Made by a program: the position numbers and the translations under genes. Of a stretch of DNA of 64,000 nucleotides, positions 25,987-34,984 are shown one piece after another. The stretch comes from an uncultured bacterium (GTDB taxonomy: Bacteria > Bacillota > Clostridia > Oscillospirales > Ruminococcaceae). Every line of letters begins with the position of its first letter. The stretch's first letter is position 1. The notes under the pieces were generated by a model. It was not told the DNA's origin and made no database searches. It was given only the letters and a program-made list of their open reading frames with translations. Where the stretch lies: the NCBI GenBank assembly GCA_905214345.1, contig CAJMLV010000002.1, forward strand, positions 1 through 64,000, in the 5' to 3' direction.

Positions 25987-27027
25987 ATGCCCACCATCCG
26001 TGACTATGGCCTCGTGCCCGGGCACCTGCCTGCCGGGCCCCGCAACGCCATCACCGACGTGCCCGGCGTGCGGGTGGGGCATACTACCGTCAATACAGGT
26101 GCCCACCGCACCGGCGTCACCGTCATCCTCCCCCGGGAAGATGTGTACACCCACCGCTGCACCGCCGCCGCCCATGTGATCAACGGCTTCGGCAAAACAG
26201 CAGGGCTGGTGCAGGTCCAGGAACTGGGCCAGCTGGAAAGCCCCATCGCCCTCACCAACACCCTGAACGTGGGTCTGGTGTACGACGCCCTGGTGCAGTA
26301 CACCGCCGATGCTTGCGCAGCCCGAGGGGAAAAACTGCGCAGCTTCAACCCGGTGGTGGGGGAGTGCAACGACTCCACCCTCAGCGACATCACCGACCGG
26401 GTCATCGGCCGGCGGGAGGTCTTCCACGCCATCGAGACCGCTTCCCCCGATTTTGAGCAGGGCTGTGTGGGGGCCGGCACCGGTATGATCTGCCACGAAC
26501 TCAAGGGCGGCATCGGTTCCGCCAGCCGTGTGCTTACGGTGGCCGGGCGGGAATTCTGCATCGGGGTGCTGGCCCTGTGCAATCACGGTCAGCTGGCCGA
26601 ACTGAACATTCTGGGCCGCCGCCCCGGCGCCGAGATCCGGGAACGCATCCGGGGCACGCCCCGGCCGGAGGACAAGGGCAGCTGTATCCTGGTGCTGGCC
26701 ACCGATCTGCCCCTTTCCAGCCGCCAGCTGGGCCGGGTCTGCCGCCGCTGCGCCGCCGGTCTGGCCCGGGTGGGCAGCTACTGGGGCCATGGCAGCGGGG
26801 ACATCACTATCGGTTTTACCACTGCCCACGACATCCACCGGGGGGAGGACGCCGAGATCGCCACCCACGCCATCTTCAACGAGGACAAGATGGACCCCCT
26901 CTTCCTGGCTGCTGCCGAAGCCGCCGAAGAGTCGGTGCTCAATGCCCTGGCGGCAGCCACCACCACCGTGGGGTATGACGGTACCGTCTGCCATGCTCTT
27001 TCCGAATTTGCAGACCTTCTGGGCTGA
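25987..27027 (+). CDS. P1 (DmpA/S58) family aminopeptidase
   Basis: An N-terminal-nucleophile peptidase of the DmpA/BapA group, releasing N-terminal residues from small or D-amino-acid-containing peptides. 346 residues with ITDVPGVRVGHTT at the start, NTLNVGLVYDAL and GECNDS in the middle, and the autoprocessing site GGIG|SASR, where S178 would become the new N terminus and nucleophile. The GSGDITIGFTTAH segment ends the core. ATG 25987 has GAAAGGAAG upstream; the open frame further 5' overlaps the opposite gene. First of five plus-strand peptide genes, 44 bases before the epimerase. Confidence 0.92.
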   Translation: MPTIRDYGLVPGHLPAGPRNAITDVPGVRVGHTTVNTGAHRTGVTVILPREDVYTHRCTAAAHVINGFGKTAGLVQVQELGQLESPIALTNTLNVGLVYDALVQYTADACAARGEKLRSFNPVVGECNDSTLSDITDRVIGRREVFHAIETASPDFEQGCVGAGTGMICHELKGGIGSASRVLTVAGREFCIGVLALCNHGQLAELNILGRRPGAEIRERIRGTPRPEDKGSCILVLATDLPLSSRQLGRVCRRCAAGLARVGSYWGHGSGDITIGFTTAHDIHRGEDAEIATHAIFNEDKMDPLFLAAAEAAEESVLNALAAATTTVGYDGTVCHALSEFADLLG

Positions 27028-27071
27028 GGAAACACTCCCGCCCTATACTGATTGAAAAGCAGGTGCATCCT

Positions 27072-28160
27072 ATGAAAATCACCAACATCACCACCACCGA
27101 ATGTCAGATCCCCCTGCGCACACCCTTCAAAACGGCGCTGCGCACGGTGGATTGCGTCCATGATCTTCTTGTCCGGGTGGAAACCGACACCGGCGCCGTG
27201 GGCTACGGCGAAGCGCCGCCCACCGCCGTCATCACCGGCGAGACCCTGGGCTCTCTGCACACCGCTGTGGAGGAATTCATCGCCCCCGCCCTGCGCGGGA
27301 TGGAGGTGGAGGACCTGGACGCGGTCATGACCAAACTGGACCGCTGCCTGGTGCGCAACACCAGCGCCAAAGCTGCCGTGGACATGGCTCTCTATGACCT
27401 GTTTGCCCAGAGCTGCGGCAAACCTCTGTACAAGGTGCTGGGCGGTGCCCGCAATACCATCGAAACCGACCTGACCATCTCGGTGAACCCGGTGCCGGTC
27501 ATGGTGGCGGACGCCAAAGCCGCCGTGGAAGAGGGCTTCAAGGTGTTGAAAATCAAGGTGGGCAAGGAAGGTCTGGCCGACATCCCACGCCTGAAAGCCA
27601 TCCGGGAAGCGGTGGGCCCCGAAGTCTCGCTGCGTGTGGACGCCAACCAGGGTTGGACAGCCAAGCAGGCGGTGCGCATCATCACCGCTCTGGAGGACGC
27701 CGGCGTGGACCCGGAACTGGTGGAGCAGCCGGTGCCTGCCCATGACATCGACGGCCTGGAATACATCACCCGGCGGGTGGCGACCCCCATCCTGGCGGAT
27801 GAGAGCGTCTTTTCCCCGGCGGATGCTTTCCACATTCTGCAGCGCCACGCTGCGGATATGATCAACATCAAGCTGATGAAGACCGGCGGCATCTGGCAGG
27901 CGCTGAAGATCTGCTCTGCGGCGGAAGTGTACGGCGTGGAGTGCATGATGGGCTGCATGCTGGAAAGCAAGCTGGCGGTGTCGGCGGCGGCCCATCTGGC
28001 GGCGGCCCGGTCGGTCATCACCCGCATTGATCTGGACGGCCCCAGCCTGTGCAGTGTGGACCCCTACACCGGGGGCCCCGTATACGAAGGCCCCCGTATC
28101 CTGATGAACGATACCCCGGGCATCGGCATCACCGGTGTGCCCGGTTTTGAGGGGGTGTAA
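27072..28160 (+). CDS. Dipeptide epimerase (enolase superfamily, L-Ala-D/L-Glu type)
   Basis: Interconverts the configuration of the second residue of dipeptides; the typical substrate is L-Ala-D-Glu from peptidoglycan. The 362-residue product has the muconate-lactonising subgroup residues: K160-x-K162 in LKIKVG, metal ligands D190 (RVDANQG), E218 (VEQP) and D243 (LADES), and the second catalytic lysine K267 in NIKLMKTGG. The 20s loop (RTPFKTALRT) favours dipeptide epimerase over muconate cycloisomerase. The stop is three bases before the M19 dipeptidase, which would cleave the L,L product. Confidence 0.9.
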   Translation: MKITNITTTECQIPLRTPFKTALRTVDCVHDLLVRVETDTGAVGYGEAPPTAVITGETLGSLHTAVEEFIAPALRGMEVEDLDAVMTKLDRCLVRNTSAKAAVDMALYDLFAQSCGKPLYKVLGGARNTIETDLTISVNPVPVMVADAKAAVEEGFKVLKIKVGKEGLADIPRLKAIREAVGPEVSLRVDANQGWTAKQAVRIITALEDAGVDPELVEQPVPAHDIDGLEYITRRVATPILADESVFSPADAFHILQRHAADMINIKLMKTGGIWQALKICSAAEVYGVECMMGCMLESKLAVSAAAHLAAARSVITRIDLDGPSLCSVDPYTGGPVYEGPRILMNDTPGIGITGVPGFEGV

Positions 28161-28163
28161 GCC

Positions 28164-29156
28164 GTGAAAGTCTGGGATCTGCACTGTGATACGCTTTCGG
28201 AATTGCGCCACGCCCGGCTGAACGGCACCCCCAAGAACTTTGAACACAACGATCTGATGATCGACCTGCAGCGGCTGAAACAGTCGGGCTACGGATTGCA
28301 GTGCTTTGCCTGTTTTGTGGACCTGGCTGCGCCGGAAGACCCCATGCACACCGCCTTGCAGGAGATGGACATCTTCCACACCCTGCTGGCCCAATATCCC
28401 GATGACCTTGTCTGGGTGCGCACCGGTGAGGACGTGAAAAAGCTGGAAAACGACCGCCGCATCGGCGCCATGCTCACGGTGGAGGAGGGGGGCACCTGCC
28501 ACGGAGACCCGGCCATCCTGCGGGATTTCTACCGCCTGGGCGTGCGGATGATGACCCTGACCTGGAATCACAAAAACGAGCTGGCCGAGCCCAATGTGGG
28601 CCCTGATTACAGCGAGGACACCTGGCCGGTGGCCCCCAACACCACCGGCGGGCTCACCGACCGGGGTGTGGAGTTTGTGCGGGAGATGGAACGGCTGCAC
28701 ATGATCGTGGATGTGGCCCATCTGTCCGACGCGGGCATCCGGGATGTGCTGCAATATTCCACCCGCCCCTTTGCCGCCAGCCATTCCAACGCCCGGGCCT
28801 GCTGCCCCCATGTGCGCAACCTGCCCGACGACCTGCTGCGGGCCATGGGGGAGAAGGGCTGCCTCATCGGGCTGAACTTCTGCCCCGCCTTCCTGGATGA
28901 GGGCGCCGACCGCCATCACCTCATAAGCCGGGTGACGGATATGGCCCGTCACGCCCGGTACATCATGGACCTGGCCGGGGAGGATGCCCTGGCCCTGGGC
29001 AGCGACTTCGACGGCATCGGCGGCGAGTTGGAGATCGCCGGTGCCCAGGATATGCCCCGCCTGGCGGAAGGCCTGTGCAAGGCCGGTTTGACCGAAACCC
29101 AGGTGGAAAAGATCTTCTGGGGCAATGCCGCCCGTTTCTTTGCCGAAAACCTCTGA
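28164..29156 (+). CDS. Membrane-dipeptidase family (M19) dipeptidase
   Basis: A zinc dipeptidase of 330 residues. Metal ligands H7 and D9 (DLHCDT), the TVEEGG glutamate, and histidines in DVAHLS and ASHSNARA are in place, followed by GSDFDGI. M19 enzymes cleave dipeptides, including those with a C-terminal D-residue. There is no signal peptide, so it is cytoplasmic like most bacterial members. It starts at GTG 28164, three bases after the epimerase stop, so the two are coupled. Together they would degrade murein dipeptides to free amino acids (inference). Confidence 0.93.
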   Translation: MKVWDLHCDTLSELRHARLNGTPKNFEHNDLMIDLQRLKQSGYGLQCFACFVDLAAPEDPMHTALQEMDIFHTLLAQYPDDLVWVRTGEDVKKLENDRRIGAMLTVEEGGTCHGDPAILRDFYRLGVRMMTLTWNHKNELAEPNVGPDYSEDTWPVAPNTTGGLTDRGVEFVREMERLHMIVDVAHLSDAGIRDVLQYSTRPFAASHSNARACCPHVRNLPDDLLRAMGEKGCLIGLNFCPAFLDEGADRHHLISRVTDMARHARYIMDLAGEDALALGSDFDGIGGELEIAGAQDMPRLAEGLCKAGLTETQVEKIFWGNAARFFAENL

Positions 29157-29176
29157 TTCATATAAGGAGAACTTGT

Positions 29177-30037
29177 ATGCCGCATCCTTCTCTCACACTT
29201 GAAAACCGCATCGCCGCCGAACTCTGCGGCCTGGACGCCACCATGTGCGTCTATGCCGACGACCTGCGGGGCCATGTGGTGGAATGGGGCGCCGACGAAG
29301 CCTTTGAGTCCGCCTCCACCATCAAGATCTTTGTGCTGGGCTGTCTGTATGACCAGGCGGAAAAGGGCAAGGCCCGCCTGGACGAGGTGCTGACCTACGA
29401 AGAAAAGCACTTTGTGGACGGTTCCGGCATGATCCGCGCCCTGGGCACCGGGGCGCAGCTGCGGGCCGCCGACGCCGCCACCCTCATGATCATCTGCAGC
29501 GACAACATCGCCACCAATATGCTCATTGATTACTTGGGACTGGACACCATCAACGCCTTCATCCGCGCCATCGGCTGCAGCGCCACCACCCTGCACCGCC
29601 GCCTGGCCTCGGACAACTGGGGCGAACCCCTGGGCACCATCACCCCCCGGGACATGGGCCGTTTCTTTGCCCTTCTGGCCAAGGGGGAACTGGTCAGCCC
29701 CGCCGCCAGCGACGCCATGCGCAATATTCTGCGCCAGCAGCACTACAACACCATGCTGGCAGGCAATCTGCCGCCCTACTACACCGACGCCGAGGAATCC
29801 GGTGCCGATCCGGACCTGATCTACACCGCCAGCAAGAGCGGCAGCATGGACGCCTGCCGCAACGACGGTGGTCTGGTACACACCCCCTACGGCGATTACG
29901 TGGTGGTGCTCATGTGCAAGAACTTTGCCAACAAGCTGGAAGTCAATGACCACCCCGCCTTTGTGTACGGCGGGCGGGTCAGCCGTCTGCTGTTCGACCA
30001 GTATCTGGCGCTGGAAGGCAGCTTTGCCCTGGACTGA
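29177..30037 (+). CDS. Class A beta-lactamase-like serine hydrolase
   Basis: A 286-residue serine hydrolase of the beta-lactamase/transpeptidase fold. It has SxxK as S47-T-I-K50, SDN at S108-D109-N110 and KSG at K220-S221-G222. The omega-loop ExxLN glutamate that deacylates penicillins in class A enzymes is not visible, and there is no signal peptide, so true antibiotic resistance is doubtful. A role as a cytoplasmic peptidase or amidase on murein fragments fits the cluster better. ATG 29177 has AAGGAG upstream; the stop of the M19 gene is 20 bases before. Confidence 0.82.
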   Translation: MPHPSLTLENRIAAELCGLDATMCVYADDLRGHVVEWGADEAFESASTIKIFVLGCLYDQAEKGKARLDEVLTYEEKHFVDGSGMIRALGTGAQLRAADAATLMIICSDNIATNMLIDYLGLDTINAFIRAIGCSATTLHRRLASDNWGEPLGTITPRDMGRFFALLAKGELVSPAASDAMRNILRQQHYNTMLAGNLPPYYTDAEESGADPDLIYTASKSGSMDACRNDGGLVHTPYGDYVVVLMCKNFANKLEVNDHPAFVYGGRVSRLLFDQYLALEGSFALD

Positions 30038-30050
30038 CGGAGGTGCCGCC

Positions 30051-30446
30051 ATGACCATCCTGAATCTGATTTACTGTGTGCTGGGCGCGGTGTTCATTGC
30101 CCTGGGCGCCGCCTGCCTGTGGGAAAAATACCGCACGGTGCGCGGCGGCATGCGCCTGCCCGCCCGTATTCTGGAATGCCGCCGTCAGGGTTCTGCTGCG
30201 CGCAAGCGCAGCGGGGGATACTGCTATATGGTGGAATTCACCTCTCCCGACGGCATCCGCCACACCGCCGCCACCAACGACTCCTTCTGGTTCGAGCGCC
30301 CCAACCGGGTGGGCTCGGTCATCGAGATCTGGTATAACCCCGCTACCCCCACGGTGGTGGAACGCCGCAGTGCCGAAGCCGAGATCCTGGGCGCGCTGTT
30401 TGTGGCCATGGGTTTCGGGGTCATCTTCTGCCTGGGACTGCACTGA
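30051..30446 (+). CDS. DUF3592-like membrane protein
   Basis: A 131-residue protein with an N-terminal helix (about 3-23), a soluble beta-rich middle containing YMVEFTSPDGIRHTA and EIWYNPATPTVVE, and a C-terminal helix (about 112-130). This matches the DUF3592 layout; no function is known. Start ATG 30051 has ACGGAGGTG. It is the last gene of the peptide cluster, 13 bases after the serine hydrolase, but may have nothing to do with it. Confidence 0.75.
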   Translation: MTILNLIYCVLGAVFIALGAACLWEKYRTVRGGMRLPARILECRRQGSAARKRSGGYCYMVEFTSPDGIRHTAATNDSFWFERPNRVGSVIEIWYNPATPTVVERRSAEAEILGALFVAMGFGVIFCLGLH

Positions 30447-30487
30447 CCCGGCGGGAGCTGACCATACAAAAACAAAACAACAAATGG

Positions 30488-30516
30488 TTGTAACACCCGG
30501 CGGCATGTGGTATACT
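30488..30516 (+). promoter_or_regulatory. rmuC promoter
   Basis: TTGTAA (30488-30493), 17-base spacer, TATACT (30511-30516), 33 bases before the rmuC start. Confidence 0.7.
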
Positions 30517-30548
30517 GGACCCATCAAATACAAGGAGATACAACACAC

Positions 30549-31949
30549 ATGGAACCGCTGATCTATCTGCTGCTGGTGCTGGCCCTGGTGGGCGATGTGC
30601 TGCTGGCGGTGGTGCTGGTGCTTACCCTGCGCCGCAGCCGGGAAGAGGGGGACGACGGCCAGCTGGCCCGTACCCTGCAAAAAGTGATCGAATCCGAAAC
30701 CGACCTGCTGGCCGACCAGCTGCGCGCCACCCAGGCGGAATCCGCCCGCTCCACCCAGGCCGCTGTGCGGGACCTGGGAGCTGTTTTGGCCGAAAGCCAG
30801 CGCCAGAGCAGCGCCGCCGCCACCGCCCGGCTGGAAGCCATCGACCGGGCCGGCGCCGCCCGCCAGAAGGCCGCCGGTGACGCCACCGCCGCCCAGCTGG
30901 CCCTGCTGGAAAACCGCCTCAAAGGGTTGGAGGACTCCAATGCCGCCCGCCTGGACGGTATGCGGGGCGCCCTGGTCCAGGGACTGAACACCATCCGGGC
31001 GGACAACAACCGCAAACTGGACGAGATCCGCGGTACCGTGGACGAAAAGCTGCAGGATACCCTGCAAAAGCGCATCTCTGATTCATTCCGCACCGTCAGC
31101 GCCCAGCTGGAACAGGTGTACAAGGGCCTGGGCGAGATGCAGACCCTGGCCGCCGATGTGGGCGGGCTGAAACGGGTGCTTTCCGGCGTCAAGACCCGGG
31201 GCATGCTGGGCGAAGTGCAGCTGGGTGCTATTTTGCAGGAGATCCTGGCCCCCGGCCAGTATGCCGAGAACGTGGCCACCGTGCCGGGCAGTGCCAACCG
31301 GGTGGAATTCGCGGTGAAGCTGCCGGGGCAGGGAGGCACCGTCTGGATGCCCATCGACGCCAAGTTCCCAGGCGACAGTTACGCCAAACTGGTGCAGGCC
31401 CGGGATTCCGGGGATGCCGCCGCCGTGGCCGCCGCCCGCAAGCAGCTGGACGCGGTGCTGCGTCAGGAAGCCAAGGACATCCACGACAAGTACATCGAAG
31501 TTCCCTACACCACCGCTTTCGGTGTGCTGTTCCTGCCTTTTGAGGGACTGTATGCCGAGGTGGTCTCTTCCGGCATGACCGAAACTCTGCAGCGGGAATT
31601 CCAGATCAGCGTGGCAGGCCCCTCCACCATGGCGGCCCTGCTCAACGCGCTGCAGATGGGCTTCCGCACCCTGGCCATTCAGAAACGCTCCGGCGAAGTG
31701 TGGCAGGTGCTGGCCGCGGTCAAGACGGAATTTGAAAAGTTCGGCGCCGGTCTGCAGGCCATGCAGCGGCATCTGAACCAGACCGGCAGCGATCTGGAAG
31801 AACTCATCGGCACCCGCAGCCGGGCCATCACCCGCAAGCTGGAATCGGTGCAGCAGCTGGAACCCACCGAAGCCGCCGACCTGCTGGGGCTGGACCCTGT
31901 TCCCGGCACGGCGCCCCGCCTGCGCCGCCGGGAGGATACCCAGTCCTGA
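30549..31949 (+). CDS. rmuC: DNA recombination protein RmuC
   Basis: RmuC limits inversion and other rearrangements at short inverted repeats and is a predicted PD-(D/E)XK nuclease on a membrane anchor. The 466-residue product has an N-terminal helix (about 3-25), a long coiled coil (about 30-200), then the RmuC domain with TRGMLGEVQLGAILQEILAPGQY, WMPIDAKFP and EVPYTTAFGVLFLPFEGLYAEV. ATG 30549 has AAGGAGA upstream and its own promoter; the TATACT lies inside the longer open frame, which supports this start. Confidence 0.95.
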   Translation: MEPLIYLLLVLALVGDVLLAVVLVLTLRRSREEGDDGQLARTLQKVIESETDLLADQLRATQAESARSTQAAVRDLGAVLAESQRQSSAAATARLEAIDRAGAARQKAAGDATAAQLALLENRLKGLEDSNAARLDGMRGALVQGLNTIRADNNRKLDEIRGTVDEKLQDTLQKRISDSFRTVSAQLEQVYKGLGEMQTLAADVGGLKRVLSGVKTRGMLGEVQLGAILQEILAPGQYAENVATVPGSANRVEFAVKLPGQGGTVWMPIDAKFPGDSYAKLVQARDSGDAAAVAAARKQLDAVLRQEAKDIHDKYIEVPYTTAFGVLFLPFEGLYAEVVSSGMTETLQREFQISVAGPSTMAALLNALQMGFRTLAIQKRSGEVWQVLAAVKTEFEKFGAGLQAMQRHLNQTGSDLEELIGTRSRAITRKLESVQQLEPTEAADLLGLDPVPGTAPRLRRREDTQS

Positions 31950-32022
31950 ACATCGGCACCGAAATGAAGGAAGTGACCCGCCGGCCGCTGTGGCTGCGGG
32001 ATAAAAAAGGAGGCAATCTGCC

Positions 32023-32541
32023 ATGAAACATCTGCAATGGGACCGTCTGATTATGCCCGCCGCCGGCGTGGTGCTGGGCTTGTTCCTGGTGGTCCGTCCC
32101 TGGAACGCCACCGCTGCCCTGTGCAGCCTGATCGGCTGGCTCATCCTGCTGGCAGGCGGCTGCGGTGTGGTCAACGCCCTGGCCTTCCAGCGGGCGACCT
32201 TCATCTCCAGCCCGCTGCTGCCCATCAGTGTGGGCGCTGTGGTCATCGGCTTTTTCTTCATCCTCAGCCCCGGCGTTCTGGTGGCGCTGGTGGGCACCAT
32301 CGTCTGTGTGTTCCTGCTGGTCACCGGTCTGAGCAACATCCAGGCCGCCATGGCCCGTCATGCCTGGGGCGACAGCCTCTGGTGGATTCCTCTGGCTGTG
32401 GGTGTGGTCTGCGTGCTGCTGGGGCTCTACGCCCTGTTTGCACCGGGGGCTTCCGCCGCCATGGTCATGCGGCTGGTGGGGATCATGATCCTGTGCTCCA
32501 GCGCGGTGAACCTGTTTGCGGCGCTGACCTGGCGGGACTGA
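32023..32541 (+). CDS. HdeD/DUF308 family membrane protein
   Basis: A 172-residue protein with six membrane helices in three hairpins and almost no loops, as in HdeD (DUF308) proteins. In E. coli HdeD is linked to acid resistance at high cell density; the role in Firmicutes is unknown. The repeat pattern G-V-V-LGLFLVVRPWNA, GFFFILSPGVL and LGLYALFAPGAS marks the three units. Ribosome site AAAAGGAGG precedes ATG 32023. Confidence 0.88.
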   Translation: MKHLQWDRLIMPAAGVVLGLFLVVRPWNATAALCSLIGWLILLAGGCGVVNALAFQRATFISSPLLPISVGAVVIGFFFILSPGVLVALVGTIVCVFLLVTGLSNIQAAMARHAWGDSLWWIPLAVGVVCVLLGLYALFAPGASAAMVMRLVGIMILCSSAVNLFAALTWRD

Positions 32542-32566
32542 TTTTGTTTGCACAGCGGTTCAATTT

Positions 32567-32594
32567 TTGACAACCCGCAAAAGTATGGTACAAT
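32567..32594 (+). promoter_or_regulatory. Promoter of the degV-family gene
   Basis: TTGACA (32567-32572), 16-base spacer, TACAAT (32589-32594), about 65 bases before the start codon. Confidence 0.7.
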
Positions 32595-32659
32595 AAGGAA
32601 AAACAAACGGACGACCTTTCCCAGTCTGCACGGTTGCGCCGAGAAATGAGGCTTGCTGT

Positions 32660-33520
32660 ATGATCCGCATTCTGACCGACTCTGCCGCTGACCTGACCCA
32701 CGCCGACGCCCAGCGTCCCGGCGTGTCCGTCGTGCCCCTGCATGTGCTGTTTGCCGACGGTGAAACCATCCTGGACGGCGTGGACATGACCGGCGATGAA
32801 TACTACGCCCGTCTGACCACCGAAGCCAAGCTGCCCCGTACCAGCCAGCCTTCTCCGGACACCTTTATTCAGATCTTTGAGGAAGCAGCCGCTGCCGGGG
32901 ACGAAGTCCTGGCGGTGCTGATCTCCTCCAACCTGTCGGGCACCTACCAGTGCGCCCGCCTGGCCGCAGAGACCTGCGAGTTCGAGAATGTCCGCTTCGT
33001 GGATTCCCGCACGGCCTCCCAGGGTGAAGGTATCCTCATCCGGGAAGCCCTGCGTCTGCGGGACGAGGGCAAGACCCTGGACGAGATCGCCGACGCGCTG
33101 GAAGAGCTGAAAGCCCGCATCCGTATCCTGGGCATTGTGGACAGCCTGAAACACCTGCACAAGGGCGGACGTCTGCCTGCCGCTGTGGCCCTGGTGGGCG
33201 GCGCGCTGGGCATCAAGCCGGTGCTGTCGGTCATTGACGGCGAGATCAAGCTGGCCGATACCGCCCGGGGACGTCCCGGCGCCATGGTGGCTCTGTTCAA
33301 GCAGATCGACAAACTGGGCGGTGTGGATGAGCGCTACGGTTACGTGCTGCTTTACTCCGACCAGAAGACCATCACCGCGCCTATTCACCGCTATATGCAC
33401 GAGAACCTGCACCTGACTGGCGGCCGTGTGGCCCGCCTGGGCGCCGCCATCGGCACCCATATCGGACCGGGCTGTGCTGCGCTGGTCTTTGTGGCCAAGG
33501 ACCCCGATACCCTGGACTGA
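32660..33520 (+). CDS. DegV family fatty-acid-binding protein
   Basis: DegV/FakB proteins bind a fatty acid and present it to the kinase FakA for phosphorylation and entry into phospholipid synthesis. The 286-residue product starts IRILTDSAADLT, has the PLHVLFADGET strand, RTSQPSPDTF (fatty-acid carboxylate contact region), LVISSNLSGTYQ-like LISSNLSGTYQCA and the late GTHIGPGCAALVF, which also contacts the ligand. Standalone promoter and a terminator after the stop make it a single-gene unit. Confidence 0.94.
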   Translation: MIRILTDSAADLTHADAQRPGVSVVPLHVLFADGETILDGVDMTGDEYYARLTTEAKLPRTSQPSPDTFIQIFEEAAAAGDEVLAVLISSNLSGTYQCARLAAETCEFENVRFVDSRTASQGEGILIREALRLRDEGKTLDEIADALEELKARIRILGIVDSLKHLHKGGRLPAAVALVGGALGIKPVLSVIDGEIKLADTARGRPGAMVALFKQIDKLGGVDERYGYVLLYSDQKTITAPIHRYMHENLHLTGGRVARLGAAIGTHIGPGCAALVFVAKDPDTLD

Positions 33521-33536
33521 ACCTGATATGTAAAAC

Positions 33537-33568
33537 AAAACGCCGCCCCGGCCGGGACGGCGTTTTTT
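33537..33568. terminator. Bidirectional terminator
   Basis: AAAACGCCG/CGGCGTTTT stem around a GC-rich core, T6 on the plus strand and TTTTGTTTTA on the minus strand. It serves both the degV gene and the convergent Gfo/Idh/MocA gene. Confidence 0.88.
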
Positions 33569-33584
33569 CTTTGACGGGCTCTGT

Positions 33585-34712
33585 TCAGTGCAGGAATCCG
33601 CTCTGTTCCTCTTCCATTTTTTTGTGCAGCAGTTCCTCAAATACGGTGCTGTCCACCGGCAGGCGGACTTTGCGTTCCATCCAGGCCGAAACATAAGCCG
33701 CATTGGTCAGTTCCACCGCCCGCAGCCCGTCGGTGCCGTCGGCCACCATGGGGGTGCCTTTGCGCAGGTGGCCGCAGAATCCCCGCAGGATGGTCTGGTA
33801 CATTTCCGGGTTGGCCTCCACCGGGATCTCCCGGACGTGATGGGGCAGCTCCCCGTATACCTGGGTGTTTTCCGCCGCAAAGCGGGTGGTGGACATTTCG
33901 TTTTCATCCAGGAATACCCGGGTCATGTTCTCCACGCACAGCCGTCCTTTGTCGCCCCAAATCTCCAGCCGGTTCACGCCGGGGGCCTCGCCGGTGGAAC
34001 TGATAAAGGTGCCGTGCAGGCCGTTGTCATACAAAAACTGTATATCCACTGCATCGTCCACCGTGATGGGAGCATACCGGCCGAAAGAAAGGTCGGCGTA
34101 TACCGCATCCGGGGCGCCCAGCAGCCACTGCCACAAATCCAGATAATGCTGGCTCTGGTTGATGAGCAATCCGCCGCCTTCTCCGTTCCAGCTGCTGCGC
34201 CAGGGGGCGGATTTGTGATACGCCGGGGTGCGGAACCAGGTGTTGCACACCCACACCGCCCGCACCGGAGTGCCTACCGCCCCGGACTGCAGCAGTTCCC
34301 GGGCTTTGACAAAAGCCGCGTTGGCCCGGTTGTTGAAGATCATGCCGAAGCTGACCCCTGCCGCATCGGCCATATCGACCAGTTCCCGTACCTGCCGGGC
34401 ATACACCCCGGCGGGCTTGTCCAGCAAGATGTGCTTTCCCGCCGCCACCATCTGCCGGGCGATCTCCACATGGCTGGTGTGAGGCGTCACGATCAGCACC
34501 GCGTCAAACTCGTCGGCGTGGGCCAGGGTGTCCGTCACGTCCCGGTAGATGGCCACACCGGGGAACTCCTCCCGCAGCGTCTGCTGACCCGGGGCGTTGC
34601 GGCAGCACACCCCCGCCAGGACCATACCGTCGATCTCGCCGTCCCGGATCATGGCGGCGTACTTGCGCCCCATACCGCCGAACCCGACCAATGCCGCGCG
34701 TACCTGCTCCAT
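33585..34712 (-). CDS. Gfo/Idh/MocA family oxidoreductase
   Basis: A 375-residue NAD(P)-dependent sugar or inositol dehydrogenase-like protein. The Rossmann motif GFGGMG is at residues 10-15; the usual EKP is LLDKPAG here; the C-terminal domain has GGGLLINQSQHYLDLWQWLLG with the catalytic-region histidine. Substrate unknown. The start at 34712 has GGAGGTC on the minus strand; the extra 17 codons upstream lack a ribosome site. It stands alone with its own promoter and shared terminator. Confidence 0.92.
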   Translation of the reverse strand: MEQVRAALVGFGGMGRKYAAMIRDGEIDGMVLAGVCCRNAPGQQTLREEFPGVAIYRDVTDTLAHADEFDAVLIVTPHTSHVEIARQMVAAGKHILLDKPAGVYARQVRELVDMADAAGVSFGMIFNNRANAAFVKARELLQSGAVGTPVRAVWVCNTWFRTPAYHKSAPWRSSWNGEGGGLLINQSQHYLDLWQWLLGAPDAVYADLSFGRYAPITVDDAVDIQFLYDNGLHGTFISSTGEAPGVNRLEIWGDKGRLCVENMTRVFLDENEMSTTRFAAENTQVYGELPHHVREIPVEANPEMYQTILRGFCGHLRKGTPMVADGTDGLRAVELTNAAYVSAWMERKVRLPVDSTVFEELLHKKMEEEQSGFLH

Positions 34713-34766
34713 CTGGAAACGACCTCCTTGTTCAGCACCCGTGGGGGCAGCTGTTCTTTGCATACC

Positions 34767-34795
34767 ATTATATCATGGGGGCGTAAAGAAGGCAA
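34767..34795 (-). promoter_or_regulatory. Promoter of the Gfo/Idh/MocA gene
   Basis: On the minus strand TTGCCT (34795-34790), 17-base spacer, perfect TATAAT (34772-34767), 55 bases before the start. Confidence 0.65.
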
Positions 34796-34869
34796 AACAA
34801 AGAAAAAACGAACAAATTTTGCCAAAAAGCCTGCAAAACGCAAAAAAATCCGACAAGTCTGTAACATCT

Positions 34870-34898
34870 TCGATACATGAATCGTTATATAGTATAAG
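34870..34898 (+). promoter_or_regulatory. Possible promoter of the response regulator
   Basis: TCGATA (34870-34875), 17-base spacer, TATAAG (34893-34898). A short dyad CGAT/ATCG (34871-34884) overlaps the -35 region. Confidence 0.3.
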
Positions 34899-34984
34899 TG
34901 GGAAAGACAAAAGCGCGATGCGCTGCCCGCAGGGGTTATGTGGGGAATTTGCGGAAATCTCTATGTAAAGAAGGCTGTTGAAGT

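Noticed and set aside
29177..30037. Acquired beta-lactamase resistance gene
   Set aside because: SxxK, SDN and KSG are present, but no signal peptide and no omega-loop ExxLN; operon position points to peptide metabolism.
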